From NCBI GenBank assembly GCA_965658435.1, contig CBFHSE010000024.1, positions 1 to 23,465 on the forward strand: a stretch of 23,465 nt of DNA, given 5' to 3'. Shown one piece after another: positions 1 through 7,657 of this stretch (position 1 is its first letter; the number at the start of each line of letters is the position of its first letter). This DNA comes from JADHLN01 sp965658435. Its GTDB lineage: Bacteria; Pseudomonadota; Alphaproteobacteria; Rickettsiales; JABIRX01. The translations under genes were made by a program, and so were the position numbers. The notes under the pieces were generated by a model, which did not search any database, was not told the DNA's origin, and saw only the letters and a list, made by a program, of their open reading frames with translations.

Positions 1-213
1 ATTCCTATTAATAAATTTTCTAAAATTAGAAAAAACAAAAGATATGTTGAATCTAAGATACCTTTATTAATTTATAATAGGCCTCTTACTTATCATGAGT
101 GGAAACATAATCAATTTAGAGTTAATGGTAATTTTTCTAGAAATGGTGAGCTAGAATTTTCAGGCCTTGATTATTTATTAGCATATAGTTTTTTGGAAAA
201 AATAAATAAATGA
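1..213 (+). CDS. C-terminal end of an unrecognised protein (5' end outside window)
   Basis: The frame is open from base 1 and ends at TGA 211-213, giving the last 70 residues of a protein. It contains the stretch RPLTYHEWKHNQFRVNGNFS and then EFSGLDYLLAYSFLEK. It has no membrane segment, and it looks like the folded end of a larger enzyme or envelope protein. I do not recognise the family. Its stop overlaps the pabB start as ATGA (210-213), so the two genes are probably cotranscribed and translationally coupled. Codon use matches the neighbours. Confidence 0.7.
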   Translation: MPINKFSKIRKNKRYVESKIPLLIYNRPLTYHEWKHNQFRVNGNFSRNGELEFSGLDYLLAYSFLEKINK

Positions 214-1481
214 GTTTAAAATTTATAAAAGAAATAGATTTTTCTAAAGCTCTTATAATTGCTTATAACATCCAAAAGAGCTATGAGCATGTAGCTTTTT
301 TACATTCAGTTAAAGCCAACTCATATAGTGGAAATAAATCATTTTTGGCCTTTGGAGCTAGTGAAATTTGCAATGATTTTACTTCATTAGAAAGTAAATT
401 ATCTGAAGATGCAGATTTTTTTGATAATTTATGGTTTGGTTATATTTCTTATGAAAATTTGCGTCATAATTACCCTGATATTAATGTTGATCTGCCGGCA
501 TATATTGAGACTAATGATTCTTTGTTTTTTAAGGCTGCCAATTTAATAATTTTTGATTTTCTAGCCCAAAATGCTAAATTTTATAGCGATTCTAATTCTA
601 GTTGTATAGAAGAAGATTTCAATAATGATATTTTATCGCCTAGTTTTTCTATAAAAAAACTTAGGGCAAATTATAGTAAGGATGATTATTTTAGGAAAAT
701 TTCTGATATAAAAAACTTAATAAAAGAAGGTGATTTCTATCAATTAAATTTAACTCGTAAGATTATGGGTGAAATTAATAATTACTGTGCCTTTTCAATT
801 TTTAATGATTTAATTAATTTTAGCCCCACAGCTTATTCTGCCTTTTTTAAATTATCAGGTTTATATGTAATTTCTTCTTCGCCAGAAAGATTTGTTACAA
901 TTGACTCTACAGGAAAAATTAATGTTCGTCCTATAAAAGGAACTATTTCCTCAAAATCAATTAATTCTGTGGAAAATCTTAAGGATTCTGAAAAAAATCA
1001 GGCTGAAAATTTAATGATTGTGGATTTAATGCGCAATGATTTAACTATGGTTAGTAAGGCAAATTCAGTAAAAACCGACTCTTTATTTGATCTTGATAGT
1101 TACAAATATTTACATCATCTTTCTTCATCTGTTACTGCAAATAAAAAATCTTCTTCTCATTTTGTTGTAAAAAATATTTTTCCACCTGGCTCTATGACTG
1201 GAGCACCCAAAAAAATTGTTATGGAAAATATTGCAAGATTAGAAGCAATGAAAAGAGGCATATATTCTGGTTCAGTTGGTTTTTTTGCTGGCAATGGTGA
1301 AGCGGATTTTTCTGTTGTAATTCGAACTATTATAATTCAAGAAAATAAATTTGAATTTCAAGCTGGAGGCGCAATTACCTATGATTCAGACAGTTTTGAT
1401 GAATGGAATGAGATTTCTGTAAAATCAAAAGCTATTTGTAAGTCACTCAAGTTAGATATTGCAATGATTGAAGATTTATAA
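210..1481 (+). CDS. pabB: Aminodeoxychorismate synthase component I (PabB)
   Basis: This enzyme converts chorismate plus ammonia to 4-amino-4-deoxychorismate, the first step towards p-aminobenzoate and folate, using a glutaminase partner (PabA) not seen here. The 423 residues match a PabB core without a fused glutaminase or lyase. The chorismate-binding fold is clear: GDFYQLNLTR near 174-183, SSSPERF near 222-228, LMIVDLMRNDL 268-278, FPPGSMTGAPKK 324-335 and YSGSVGFF near 349. Residues 241-245 read PIKGT. Known biology: the Lys in this motif (K243 here) is the PabB nucleophile, whereas anthranilate synthase TrpE has Ala there, so PabB is preferred over TrpE. The ATG overlaps the upstream stop. 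A 56-nt gap follows before ribH. Confidence 0.93.
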   Translation: MSLKFIKEIDFSKALIIAYNIQKSYEHVAFLHSVKANSYSGNKSFLAFGASEICNDFTSLESKLSEDADFFDNLWFGYISYENLRHNYPDINVDLPAYIETNDSLFFKAANLIIFDFLAQNAKFYSDSNSSCIEEDFNNDILSPSFSIKKLRANYSKDDYFRKISDIKNLIKEGDFYQLNLTRKIMGEINNYCAFSIFNDLINFSPTAYSAFFKLSGLYVISSSPERFVTIDSTGKINVRPIKGTISSKSINSVENLKDSEKNQAENLMIVDLMRNDLTMVSKANSVKTDSLFDLDSYKYLHHLSSSVTANKKSSSHFVVKNIFPPGSMTGAPKKIVMENIARLEAMKRGIYSGSVGFFAGNGEADFSVVIRTIIIQENKFEFQAGGAITYDSDSFDEWNEISVKSKAICKSLKLDIAMIEDL

Positions 1482-1537
1482 TTATAGATTTTTACGCATT
1501 AAACTATTACAATAATAAAAAAATTGATTATTTTCTT

Positions 1538-1966
1538 ATGCATTTCTTAATTGTTATAGCTAATTTTTATGAAGATATTTCTGAAAATCTTTTAAATGGT
1601 GCTATCTCTTTACTTGATAAGGAGGGGCATAGTTATCATAAGATTTCTGTTCCTGGTTGTCTTGAGATTCCTGCAACAATAAGCTTTGCAACTGATACTC
1701 TTGCTTATGATGGGTTTATTGCACTTGGTTGTGTAATAAGAGGAGAAACAATTCATCATGAAGTTGTGGCTCATGAGAGTGCAAGAGCAATAAATGAGTT
1801 AGCAATTAATATGAATCTTGCTATAGCAAATGGTATTATTACTGTTGAAAATAAAAAGCAGGCTTTGGAGAGATCCGTAAAACAAAATAAAGGTAAATAT
1901 GCAGCTAAAACTGCAATTAAAATGGCTAAAATCCGAGATAAGTTTCATGATATGCTTGTTTCATAA
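1538..1966 (+). CDS. ribH: 6,7-dimethyl-8-ribityllumazine synthase (RibH)
   Basis: Lumazine synthase condenses 5-amino-6-ribitylamino-uracil with 3,4-dihydroxy-2-butanone 4-phosphate in the penultimate step of riboflavin synthesis. It has 142 residues, normal for the family. GCLEIP (40-45) and GCVIRGETIHHEVVAHES (64-81) are the substrate-binding loops, and H73 aligns with the catalytic His. Near the C-terminus, ERSV...NKGKYAA (111-123) is the phosphate-binding segment, and it looks about two residues shorter than the usual ERAGtkaGNKG form. It lies upstream of nusB and thiL, a grouping common in alphaproteobacteria. No Shine-Dalgarno sequence is visible before the ATG. Confidence 0.95.
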   Translation: MHFLIVIANFYEDISENLLNGAISLLDKEGHSYHKISVPGCLEIPATISFATDTLAYDGFIALGCVIRGETIHHEVVAHESARAINELAINMNLAIANGIITVENKKQALERSVKQNKGKYAAKTAIKMAKIRDKFHDMLVS

Positions 1967-1981
1967 TTATATTATAAGAAA

Positions 1982-2449
1982 ATGGAATATGAATTAAATT
2001 TTGGCTATTCATTTATGAGAAGATCAAGAATAGCTGCCTTACAAATTTTATATCAATATGAATTTTACGAAGGTAAGAATTCTGCAGCAGATATTACAAA
2101 TGATTTAAAAAAATTATATATAGAAAGCTATAGTGATAAGGATAAAAATAATGTTATTAATGAAGATTTAATTTCTAAAATAGTTGATTTTGCTATTAAT
2201 AATAAAAAAGTAATATTAGAAAAATTGGAACCTTTACTTAAAGTAAGCTGGACTCTTGATGAGCTTTCAATAAATATAAAATTAATATTATATCTAGCAT
2301 ATGCCGAAGCTAGTGTTACTAAAACAGATGTTCCTGTTATTATTAATGAATATATTGAGTTAACTAAGATTTTTGAAAATGATAATGATGCAAAATTTGT
2401 TAATTCAGTTGTTGAATCTTTAGTAAAAGAAATAAGAAAAAATGGATGA
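1982..2449 (+). CDS. nusB: Transcription antitermination protein NusB
   Basis: NusB pairs with NusE (ribosomal protein S10) on boxA RNA and supports rRNA antitermination. RRSRIAALQILYQYEF (residues 13-28) is the typical first helix, and the end FENDNDAKFVNSVVESLVKE fits the conserved FvngvLd region. It has 155 residues. An in-frame ATG at 2015 (residue 12, MRRSRIAALQ) fits many homologues better, so the first 11 residues may not be translated. The upstream AAGAAA gives slight support to 1982. It begins 15 nt after ribH, and its stop overlaps the thiL start by 8 nt, indicating a ribH-nusB-thiL operon. Confidence 0.92.
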   Translation: MEYELNFGYSFMRRSRIAALQILYQYEFYEGKNSAADITNDLKKLYIESYSDKDKNNVINEDLISKIVDFAINNKKVILEKLEPLLKVSWTLDELSINIKLILYLAYAEASVTKTDVPVIINEYIELTKIFENDNDAKFVNSVVESLVKEIRKNG

Positions 2450-3392
2450 ATTCAAACTTATAGATAATTTTTTAAAAAAATTATCTGGTAAAAATTCATT
2501 AAATCTTGAAGATGATGTTGCTCTACTGGACTCTGACGCTAAACTTGCTTTTTCTACAGATATTATAGTTGAGGGTGTTCATTTTTTTAAGAATAGCTCT
2601 GCTAAAATTATTGCCTATAAATTACTTGAATCAGCTTTGTCTGATCTTGCTGCAAAAGCATTATGCCCTTGTTATTATAGTTTAAATTTATCTTTACCAA
2701 AAAATCTTTCTAGTGAATGGTTTGAATTATTTTCTTTATCCTTATCTGAAATACAAAAGAAACATAATATTTATTTATTAGGTGGTGATATAACAAATTG
2801 TGAGAAAATGGTTTTATCTGCTACTGTTTTTGGCACATATAAGCAAAAAATTATAGCTCGTAATAATTTACAAGAAAATGACTTAGTCTTTCTTTCTGGC
2901 TATATTGGAGATAGTTATCTTGGTCTAGAATATTTACGGGGAAATTTAACTGAGGATTTACTTAAAAAATATTTTATAGATAAATATAATTTTCCTGAGG
3001 CTCGTACAGATTTAAGAAATATTTTGGCCAATTATGCTAATGCAGCAATTGATATATCTGATGGCTTAATTCAGGATATATCTCATTTAGCAAAAACATC
3101 AAAAAAACAAGTTAATATTGATTATTCTTCTATAGCTTATAGTGATAATGCTAAAAAATTAATCTCTAAAAATAATGATTTAATTTATAAACTTCCTTTT
3201 GCTGGAGATGATTATGAAATTGTATTTTCTGTGGCATCAGAAAATAGAGATGCTCTTTTGAAATTAGCTCAAAAATCAAAGATTTTAATCACAGAGATTG
3301 GCTATGTTTCACGTGGAAATTCAGTAAAATTATTAAATTGTGATAATAAAAAACTATCAAAAAACTGGGGTTATAAGCATTTTACGGATTAA
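2442..3392 (+). CDS. thiL: Thiamine-monophosphate kinase (ThiL)
   Basis: ThiL phosphorylates thiamine monophosphate to the active cofactor thiamine diphosphate with ATP. The 316 residues show the AIR-synthase-like fold: EDDVALL 23-29, STDIIVEGVHF 38-48 (metal-binding Asp), SALSDLAAKA near 63-72, LLGGDIT 111-117, AIDISDGLIQDISHLAK 201-217 and FAGDDYEIV 252-260. The start overlaps nusB by 8 nt. The 3' end overlaps the convergent aroE by 11 nt (3382-3392), leaving no room for a separate terminator. No other thiamine gene is in the window, so whether thiamine is made or salvaged is unknown. Confidence 0.95.
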   Translation: MDEFKLIDNFLKKLSGKNSLNLEDDVALLDSDAKLAFSTDIIVEGVHFFKNSSAKIIAYKLLESALSDLAAKALCPCYYSLNLSLPKNLSSEWFELFSLSLSEIQKKHNIYLLGGDITNCEKMVLSATVFGTYKQKIIARNNLQENDLVFLSGYIGDSYLGLEYLRGNLTEDLLKKYFIDKYNFPEARTDLRNILANYANAAIDISDGLIQDISHLAKTSKKQVNIDYSSIAYSDNAKKLISKNNDLIYKLPFAGDDYEIVFSVASENRDALLKLAQKSKILITEIGYVSRGNSVKLLNCDNKKLSKNWGYKHFTD

Positions 3393-4221
3393 TTTTTTTA
3401 TTTAATAAAGTAAAAATATTTTGTTTTACTGTTATCTTCTCTTGAAAAAAATACTCAAATGCAGGCTGGGCTTGATATATTAACATTCCTAAACCTGTTA
3501 TTATTTTATGATTATGTGTTTTGGCATCACTCAAAAACTTGGTTATTTCTGGTTTATAAACAATATCATAACAAATTTTTTGATCTTTTAATTTTGAAAA
3601 ATCTATTTCTAAATTATTTGAATTATTTAATCCCATAGATGAGGCATTAATAATAATATCCACCGCTTGCAACACCCCCCCCAACTCACTCATATCGCCT
3701 GCAACCACCTGATTTTTAAATTTTTGTTGATAAAACAACGCTTTCTCATAAGTTCTATTAATTAAATATATTTTATTGTTTTTTTCATTTAAAAGGCCTT
3801 GTAGAATTGCTTTTCCTGCTCCACCAATGCCTATTAAGGCTATTTTTTTATCTTCTAATTTTAAATTTGCTTGCTTTTCAAATGACTCTTTAAAACCTTG
3901 ATAATCTGTATTAGTTGCATAAATTTTATTTTCTTTTTTATATAGGCAATTTATTGCTTCTAATTTTTTTGTTTCTCCATCTATAATAGCAAAATTCTTA
4001 ACTATGTGAAATGCGTTTTCTTTGTGAGGAATTGTTATATTTATTCCTGTTATTTCTTTTTTACTAAATGTTAATAAATATTGAGCAAGATCATTTTTTT
4101 TTATATTGATTGCTTCATATTCTCCTTTTATATTTTTTTCTTTTAACCAATGATTATGTATCATTGGCGATAAACTATGCTCTATTGGGTCACCTATTAC
4201 GCCTGCTTTTATAATTTCCAT
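3382..4221 (-). CDS. aroE: Shikimate dehydrogenase (AroE)
   Basis: AroE reduces 3-dehydroshikimate to shikimate with NADPH. All family signatures are present in 279 residues: GVIGDPIEHSLSPMIHN 8-23 (shikimate binding), NITIPHKE 61-68 with catalytic K67, ATNTDYQGF 102-110 with D106, ALIGIGGAGKAI 128-139 (nucleotide-binding loop), INRT, NASSMGL, and GLGMLIYQAQPAFEYF near the C-terminus. The usual NTDG motif reads NTDYQG. It lies two ORFs away from the probable origin, as aroE does in Rickettsia and Caulobacter. An uninterrupted run of eight G on the coding strand (3676-3683) is a possible slippage site. It is probably transcribed with ppsR. Confidence 0.95.
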   Translation of the reverse strand: MEIIKAGVIGDPIEHSLSPMIHNHWLKEKNIKGEYEAINIKKNDLAQYLLTFSKKEITGINITIPHKENAFHIVKNFAIIDGETKKLEAINCLYKKENKIYATNTDYQGFKESFEKQANLKLEDKKIALIGIGGAGKAILQGLLNEKNNKIYLINRTYEKALFYQQKFKNQVVAGDMSELGGVLQAVDIIINASSMGLNNSNNLEIDFSKLKDQKICYDIVYKPEITKFLSDAKTHNHKIITGLGMLIYQAQPAFEYFFQEKITVKQNIFTLLNKKINP

Positions 4222-4502
4222 TTTTTTGATTTTTTATTATTTTTTTTATGTTTTCTTTTTTTCTTATTTTTCTGTTTTAGAAAATCCTTATAACTTAATA
4301 ATTTTTTACCATTTATAGCATTAAATATATTTTCTAGATAATTAGTTATAATTATTAATCTTTTACCAAAATCTTTTTCTTTTTTTAGATAATTTTCTAC
4401 CTCTATTTGTAAATCTTCTGCTAGCTTTATTTTTATTAGCTTTTTTTGCTGAGATTTATTTAGAATATAATTGATTTTAGTTATCTCTGTGTTTTTTTTC
4501 AT
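4209..4502 (-). CDS. Small lysine-rich hypothetical protein between ppsR and aroE
   Basis: A 97-residue ORF that overlaps the end of ppsR by 26 nt and the start of aroE by 13 nt, so it fills the gap exactly. It starts with ATG. The first 75 residues look helical, with regular Leu/Ile spacing (for example RLIIITNYLENIFNAINGKK). The tail from about residue 76 is almost all Lys/Arg/Asn (KKKRKHKKNNKK), which suggests nucleic-acid or ribosome association, though this is only inference. In Rickettsia and Caulobacter the gene at this position is maf; this protein does not resemble Maf. AT-rich DNA produces Lys/Asn-rich spurious ORFs, so reality is uncertain. The exact fit between neighbours argues for a gene. 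Confidence 0.55.
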   Translation of the reverse strand: MKKNTEITKINYILNKSQQKKLIKIKLAEDLQIEVENYLKKEKDFGKRLIIITNYLENIFNAINGKKLLSYKDFLKQKNKKKRKHKKNNKKSKKWKL

Positions 4503-5301
4503 CTAATTTTTGAATTATTGCGGCTGCTGTTTCTTCAATTGATTTTTTGCTAACATCTATTATAGGCCAATTATTTTTAAGATAGAGCTTTTTGGCTTCT
4601 TTGATTTCTTTATCAACATTTTCATAATTTATATATTCATTATTATCTTTTATTTCCTGATTTAATAATCTGATTCTGCTCTTTCTAATATTTATTAAGG
4701 ATTCTGAATTAATTGTTAAGCCAATAATTAATGTTTTTTTTAATTTATTTATAATATCTGGCATTTCTACACCATCTATAAATGGGATATTTGCTGCTTT
4801 ATATCCTCTATGTGATAGATAGACACATGTCGGAGACTTTGAGGTTCTTGATGGCCCAACTAATATTATTTCGGCATTTTCTAGTTCATTTACCCTCCTG
4901 CCATCATCGTGATTAATAGTAAAATTAATTGCTTCTATTCTATTAAAATAATCCTTATCTAAAACATATTGTCGCCCAGGTTTATTAATTATATTTTGTC
5001 CTATATATTTTGAAAAACTAGTAATTATGCTATCTAAAGCTGGAATACACATTATTTTTTCTTTTTTACATTCAAGCAATAATAGGTCTAATAATTCTTG
5101 ATTTAATATTGTATATAATACTATGCCTGGGTATTTTTTTATCTTTTCAATAGAATCTAAAATCTTGCTTTTAGTTCTAACAAGTGACCACATATATTCT
5201 TCATATTCTACATTTTTAAATTGTGACATTACAGCTCTAGATATCGCACCTAAAGTTTCTCCTGTAGAATCTGAAATAAGATGAATATTAATTTTCTTCA
5301 T
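4477..5301 (-). CDS. ppsR: Pyruvate,phosphate dikinase regulatory protein (kinase/pyrophosphorylase, DUF299)
   Basis: This bifunctional ADP-dependent kinase and Pi-dependent pyrophosphorylase switches pyruvate,phosphate dikinase (or PEP synthase) off and on by threonine phosphorylation. It has 274 residues. It begins with INIHLISDSTGETLGAISRA (4-23), has the conserved EAINFTINHDDG (123-134), and a P-loop-like GPSRTSKSP (149-157) followed by YLSHRGYKAANIPF. Residues DSTGE and SRTSKSP are hallmarks of the family. The Rickettsia prowazekii counterpart (RP001) flanks the replication origin opposite hemE, as here. Which dikinase it controls cannot be seen from this window. Confidence 0.92.
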   Translation of the reverse strand: MKKINIHLISDSTGETLGAISRAVMSQFKNVEYEEYMWSLVRTKSKILDSIEKIKKYPGIVLYTILNQELLDLLLLECKKEKIMCIPALDSIITSFSKYIGQNIINKPGRQYVLDKDYFNRIEAINFTINHDDGRRVNELENAEIILVGPSRTSKSPTCVYLSHRGYKAANIPFIDGVEMPDIINKLKKTLIIGLTINSESLINIRKSRIRLLNQEIKDNNEYINYENVDKEIKEAKKLYLKNNWPIIDVSKKSIEETAAAIIQKLDEKKHRDN

Positions 5302-5307
5302 AAATTG

Positions 5308-5322
5308 TTAAAAAATTGTTAA
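5308..5322. promoter_or_regulatory. CtrA-type site, ppsR side of origin
   Basis: A perfect TTAA-N7-TTAA palindromic half-site pair lies 7 nt upstream of the ppsR start codon. CtrA sites of this form block DnaA-driven initiation at the Caulobacter origin. In AT-rich DNA one chance match in a gap this size would not be surprising; the location is what supports it. Confidence 0.45.
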
Positions 5323-5469
5323 TAAGTTCCTATATTTTTTTTTATTTCTTTTTTTGTTACTAGTTATTAACATTTTATCAAAAAAAATATCTTTTTAGCA
5401 AAAATTTTGTTAAATTTCTTAAAAGCGAGCTATTTACTGCTTAAATCAGCGGTATATTTGTTTATAAAT

Positions 5470-5478
5470 TGTTGATAA
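5470..5478 (-). promoter_or_regulatory. DnaA-box-like 9-mer in the probable origin
   Basis: The minus strand reads TTATCAACA, one mismatch from the consensus TTATCCACA. It is the best DnaA-box match in the gap and is accompanied by weaker TTATTAACA copies at 5317-5325 (minus) and 5364-5372 (plus). Confidence 0.45.
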
Positions 5479-5492
5479 CTATGTTAAAAAGC

Positions 5493-5507
5493 TTAAAATA
5501 ACTTTAA
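5493..5507. promoter_or_regulatory. CtrA-type site, hemE side of origin
   Basis: A second perfect TTAA-N7-TTAA, 17 nt before the hemE start. Together with the site at 5308-5322 it places one full CtrA-type site next to each flanking gene, where it could act on origin firing, on the hemE and ppsR promoters, or on both. Confidence 0.45.
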
Positions 5508-5524
5508 TCTTATTAATTATATAA

Positions 5525-6547
5525 ATGTATAAATTAAATAATATTATATATAATAAAAATTCTTTTATCTGGATTATGAGACAAGCAGGTAGATATTTAC
5601 CTGAATATTTAAAAACCAGAGAAAATGCAGGGGATTTTTTAACTTTATGCTATAATCCTGAATTAGCCTGTGAAGTTACAATTCAACCTATTACAAGATT
5701 TAACTTTGATGCAGCAATAATTTTTTCTGATATTTTGGTTGTTCTTGATGCGCTAGATATAGATGTTAAATTTATCAAGGGAAAAGGTCCTGTTTTAAAA
5801 GGAAATTTAAAAAAATTCTCAGAAATAGAATTATCTTCTATTGAAGAAAGAATTAATAGTAAGTTACAAAATATCTATAAAGCAATTGCTTTGGTTAGAA
5901 AAGAGCTTGATGCTGATAAATCCTTAATAGGCTTTAGTGCTGCATTTTTTACACTTTTTGTTTATCTAATTGAGCAGGCTTCAAGCAAGGATTATGCTCA
6001 AGCAAAGATTTTTTCTTATAATCATCCTGAAGAATTTTTAAAAATAAAAAAAATTCTGATAAAAGCCATTTCAGTTCATTTAAAAAATCAAATCGCAGCA
6101 GGATGTGATGTAATCAAGATTTTTGATAGTTGGGCAGGTGTAGTAGCTGAAGATAAAATAAATAGCTTTATTATCGATCCTACTGCAGAAATTTTGGAAA
6201 ATTTAAAAGGTGAAAAGGTTAAAAAAATATGCTTTCCAAAAAATATTCGAAATAATTTAGATAAATTTTGTGCATTGGATTTTGATATTTTGGCTTTAGA
6301 TTTTAATTTTGATATAAAAAAAGCCGAAGATATATATCAAAAATATGGAAAAATTACTCAAGGAAATATGGATCCATCCTTTTTGCTGGCAAATAATCAA
6401 AATATCATAAAAAATGAAATAGATAAGATTAGAAATGCCACTAAAAATATTCCTCATCTATTTAATTTAGGTCATGGTGTTCTTCCACAAACACCAGTTA
6501 AAAATATGGAGTTTTTGGTTGAATATTACCGTAAGAGCTTTTCTTGA
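5525..6547 (+). CDS. hemE: Uroporphyrinogen decarboxylase (HemE)
   Basis: HemE decarboxylates the four acetate side chains of uroporphyrinogen III to give coproporphyrinogen III in haem synthesis. It has 340 residues. IMRQAGRYLPEYL 17-29 (substrate-binding Arg), AAIIFSDIL 63-71 with catalytic D69, Y147, IKIFDSWAG near 198-206, TQGNMDPS and LGHGVLPQTP near the C-terminus are all typical. One segment is odd: the usual GxPWTxxxYxxEG loop reads GFSAAFFTLFVYLIEQ (136-151), replacing Pro-Trp and the final Gly. The N-terminus is a few residues shorter than usual. There is no Shine-Dalgarno sequence. The gene points away from the probable origin and ends 3 nt before the convergent rpe. Confidence 0.95.
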   Translation: MYKLNNIIYNKNSFIWIMRQAGRYLPEYLKTRENAGDFLTLCYNPELACEVTIQPITRFNFDAAIIFSDILVVLDALDIDVKFIKGKGPVLKGNLKKFSEIELSSIEERINSKLQNIYKAIALVRKELDADKSLIGFSAAFFTLFVYLIEQASSKDYAQAKIFSYNHPEEFLKIKKILIKAISVHLKNQIAAGCDVIKIFDSWAGVVAEDKINSFIIDPTAEILENLKGEKVKKICFPKNIRNNLDKFCALDFDILALDFNFDIKKAEDIYQKYGKITQGNMDPSFLLANNQNIIKNEIDKIRNATKNIPHLFNLGHGVLPQTPVKNMEFLVEYYRKSFS

Positions 6548-6550
6548 AAA

Positions 6551-7207
6551 CTAACGTAATAAATTAATGTTTTTTTGATAGTCTTTTGGGTTTCCAGTAA
6601 AAATTGCGGATCCTGCAACAAAGACATTTGCTCCCGCATCTCTTACAGAATTAATGGTATTTTTATTAATTCCTCCATCTACTTGGAGATCAATATTAAA
6701 ATTATTTTTTGATATTTTTTTACGAATATTTTCAATTTTTTTTAATTGCGAAGAAATAAATTTCTGGCCACCAAAACCTGGATTTACTGTCATCACTAAG
6801 ATTAAATCAATTTTTTCTAATATATAATCTAGGATATTTTCATTTGTTGAGGGAACAAGGCTAATTCCTACTTTCTTTCCAGTTTTTTTTATTAATTCAA
6901 TTGATCTATCAAGATGGATGGTGCTTTCTGCATGAATTGTTATTATATCAGCACCGCTATTTGCAAAATCTTCAATAAAATTATCAGGATTATTTATCAT
7001 TAAATGAACATCAAATGTTTTTTTGCTATATTTCCTAATAGATTTAACAATATCTGAGCCAATTGTAATATTCGGTACAAAATTTCCATCCATCACATCA
7101 ATGTGAATATAATCTGCTCCAGCTTGATCTATAGCAGTTACTTCTTCACCTAATTTTGCGAAGTCAGCAGAAAGAATAGATGGTGCAATTTTTGAATGTA
7201 AAGACAT
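6551..7207 (-). CDS. rpe: Ribulose-phosphate 3-epimerase (Rpe)
   Basis: Rpe interconverts ribulose 5-phosphate and xylulose 5-phosphate in the pentose phosphate pathway. The 218-residue TIM barrel has every expected site: IAPSILSADFAKLG 7-20 (S10), YIHIDVMDGNFVPN 33-46 (H35, D37 metal ligands), FDVHLM 65-70 (H68), VNPGFGGQKF 141-150 (phosphate loop) and LQVDGGI 174-180 (D177). The length is normal. It stands alone on the minus strand, convergent with hemE and divergent from yajC across a 72-nt gap. Confidence 0.96.
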   Translation of the reverse strand: MSLHSKIAPSILSADFAKLGEEVTAIDQAGADYIHIDVMDGNFVPNITIGSDIVKSIRKYSKKTFDVHLMINNPDNFIEDFANSGADIITIHAESTIHLDRSIELIKKTGKKVGISLVPSTNENILDYILEKIDLILVMTVNPGFGGQKFISSQLKKIENIRKKISKNNFNIDLQVDGGINKNTINSVRDAGANVFVAGSAIFTGNPKDYQKNINLLR

Positions 7208-7279
7208 GTTGAAAAATAGAGTTAGTTATATATTCTATTTTACAGAAAAAAAATCTTTTGTAAATTATTGGTAAAAATT

Positions 7280-7657
7280 ATGACTTTAATAGCAGCAACT
7301 GCTCATGCAGCAGATAATAATCAAAATGTTCAAGCAAACCCAATTGCAGGGATATTTCCTATAATAATAATTTTTGCTATTTTTTATTTTTTGATAATTA
7401 TGCCACAGCAAAAAAAAATAAAAAAACATAAAGAGTTAATCAATAATATTAAAAAAGGTGATGTTATTCTTACTAATGGAGGAATTTATGGTAAGATTAA
7501 TAAAGTTACAGAAAATAACTTTGAACTAGTAATTGCAGAAGCCACAATTATTCAAATTGCAAAAGAAGCTGTTGCAAATATTGTGGACATGAAATTCTCT
7601 CCATTAAGTTCTGTTGATAAAAAAGATAATAAAACATCTAAATCTCGTAATAAATAA
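7280..7657 (+). CDS. yajC: Preprotein translocase subunit YajC
   Basis: YajC is a small single-span inner-membrane partner of SecDF at the SecYEG translocon. From ATG 7280 it has 125 residues: a short N-terminal segment (MTLIAATAHAADNN), one hydrophobic helix about 22-41 (GIFPIIIIFAIFYFLIIMPQ), a basic KKIKKHKE stretch, and the conserved cytoplasmic part KKGDVILTNGGIYGKI. The frame is also open upstream to a TTG at 7268, but ATG 7280 is the better start. The stop TAA overlaps the secD ATG (TAATG at 7655-7659), so the two are one operon. Confidence 0.93.
   Translation: MTLIAATAHAADNNQNVQANPIAGIFPIIIIFAIFYFLIIMPQQKKIKKHKELINNIKKGDVILTNGGIYGKINKVTENNFELVIAEATIIQIAKEAVANIVDMKFSPLSSVDKKDNKTSKSRNK

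Larger units (their letters stand above)
5302..5524. other. Probable chromosomal replication origin (oriC) between ppsR and hemE
   Basis: This is a 223-nt non-coding gap between divergent ppsR and hemE. Known biology: the Caulobacter origin and the predicted Rickettsia origin lie between hemE and this ppsR-type gene. Seen here: nine TTAA motifs, two pairs of which form perfect TTAA-N7-TTAA CtrA-type sites; a DnaA-box-like TTATCAACA on the minus strand (5470-5478), one mismatch from TTATCCACA; two TTATTAACA copies (minus at 5317-5325, plus at 5364-5372); TTATCAAAA at 5375-5383; and T-rich tracts at 5331-5355 suitable for unwinding. A small GC-richer patch lies at 5425-5452. The gap must also hold both promoters. 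No perfect DnaA box is present, so the call rests mainly on synteny. Confidence 0.7.

Noticed and set aside
210..1481. Anthranilate synthase component I (TrpE).
   Set aside because: The active-site motif reads PIKGT with Lys, typical for PabB; TrpE has Ala at that position.
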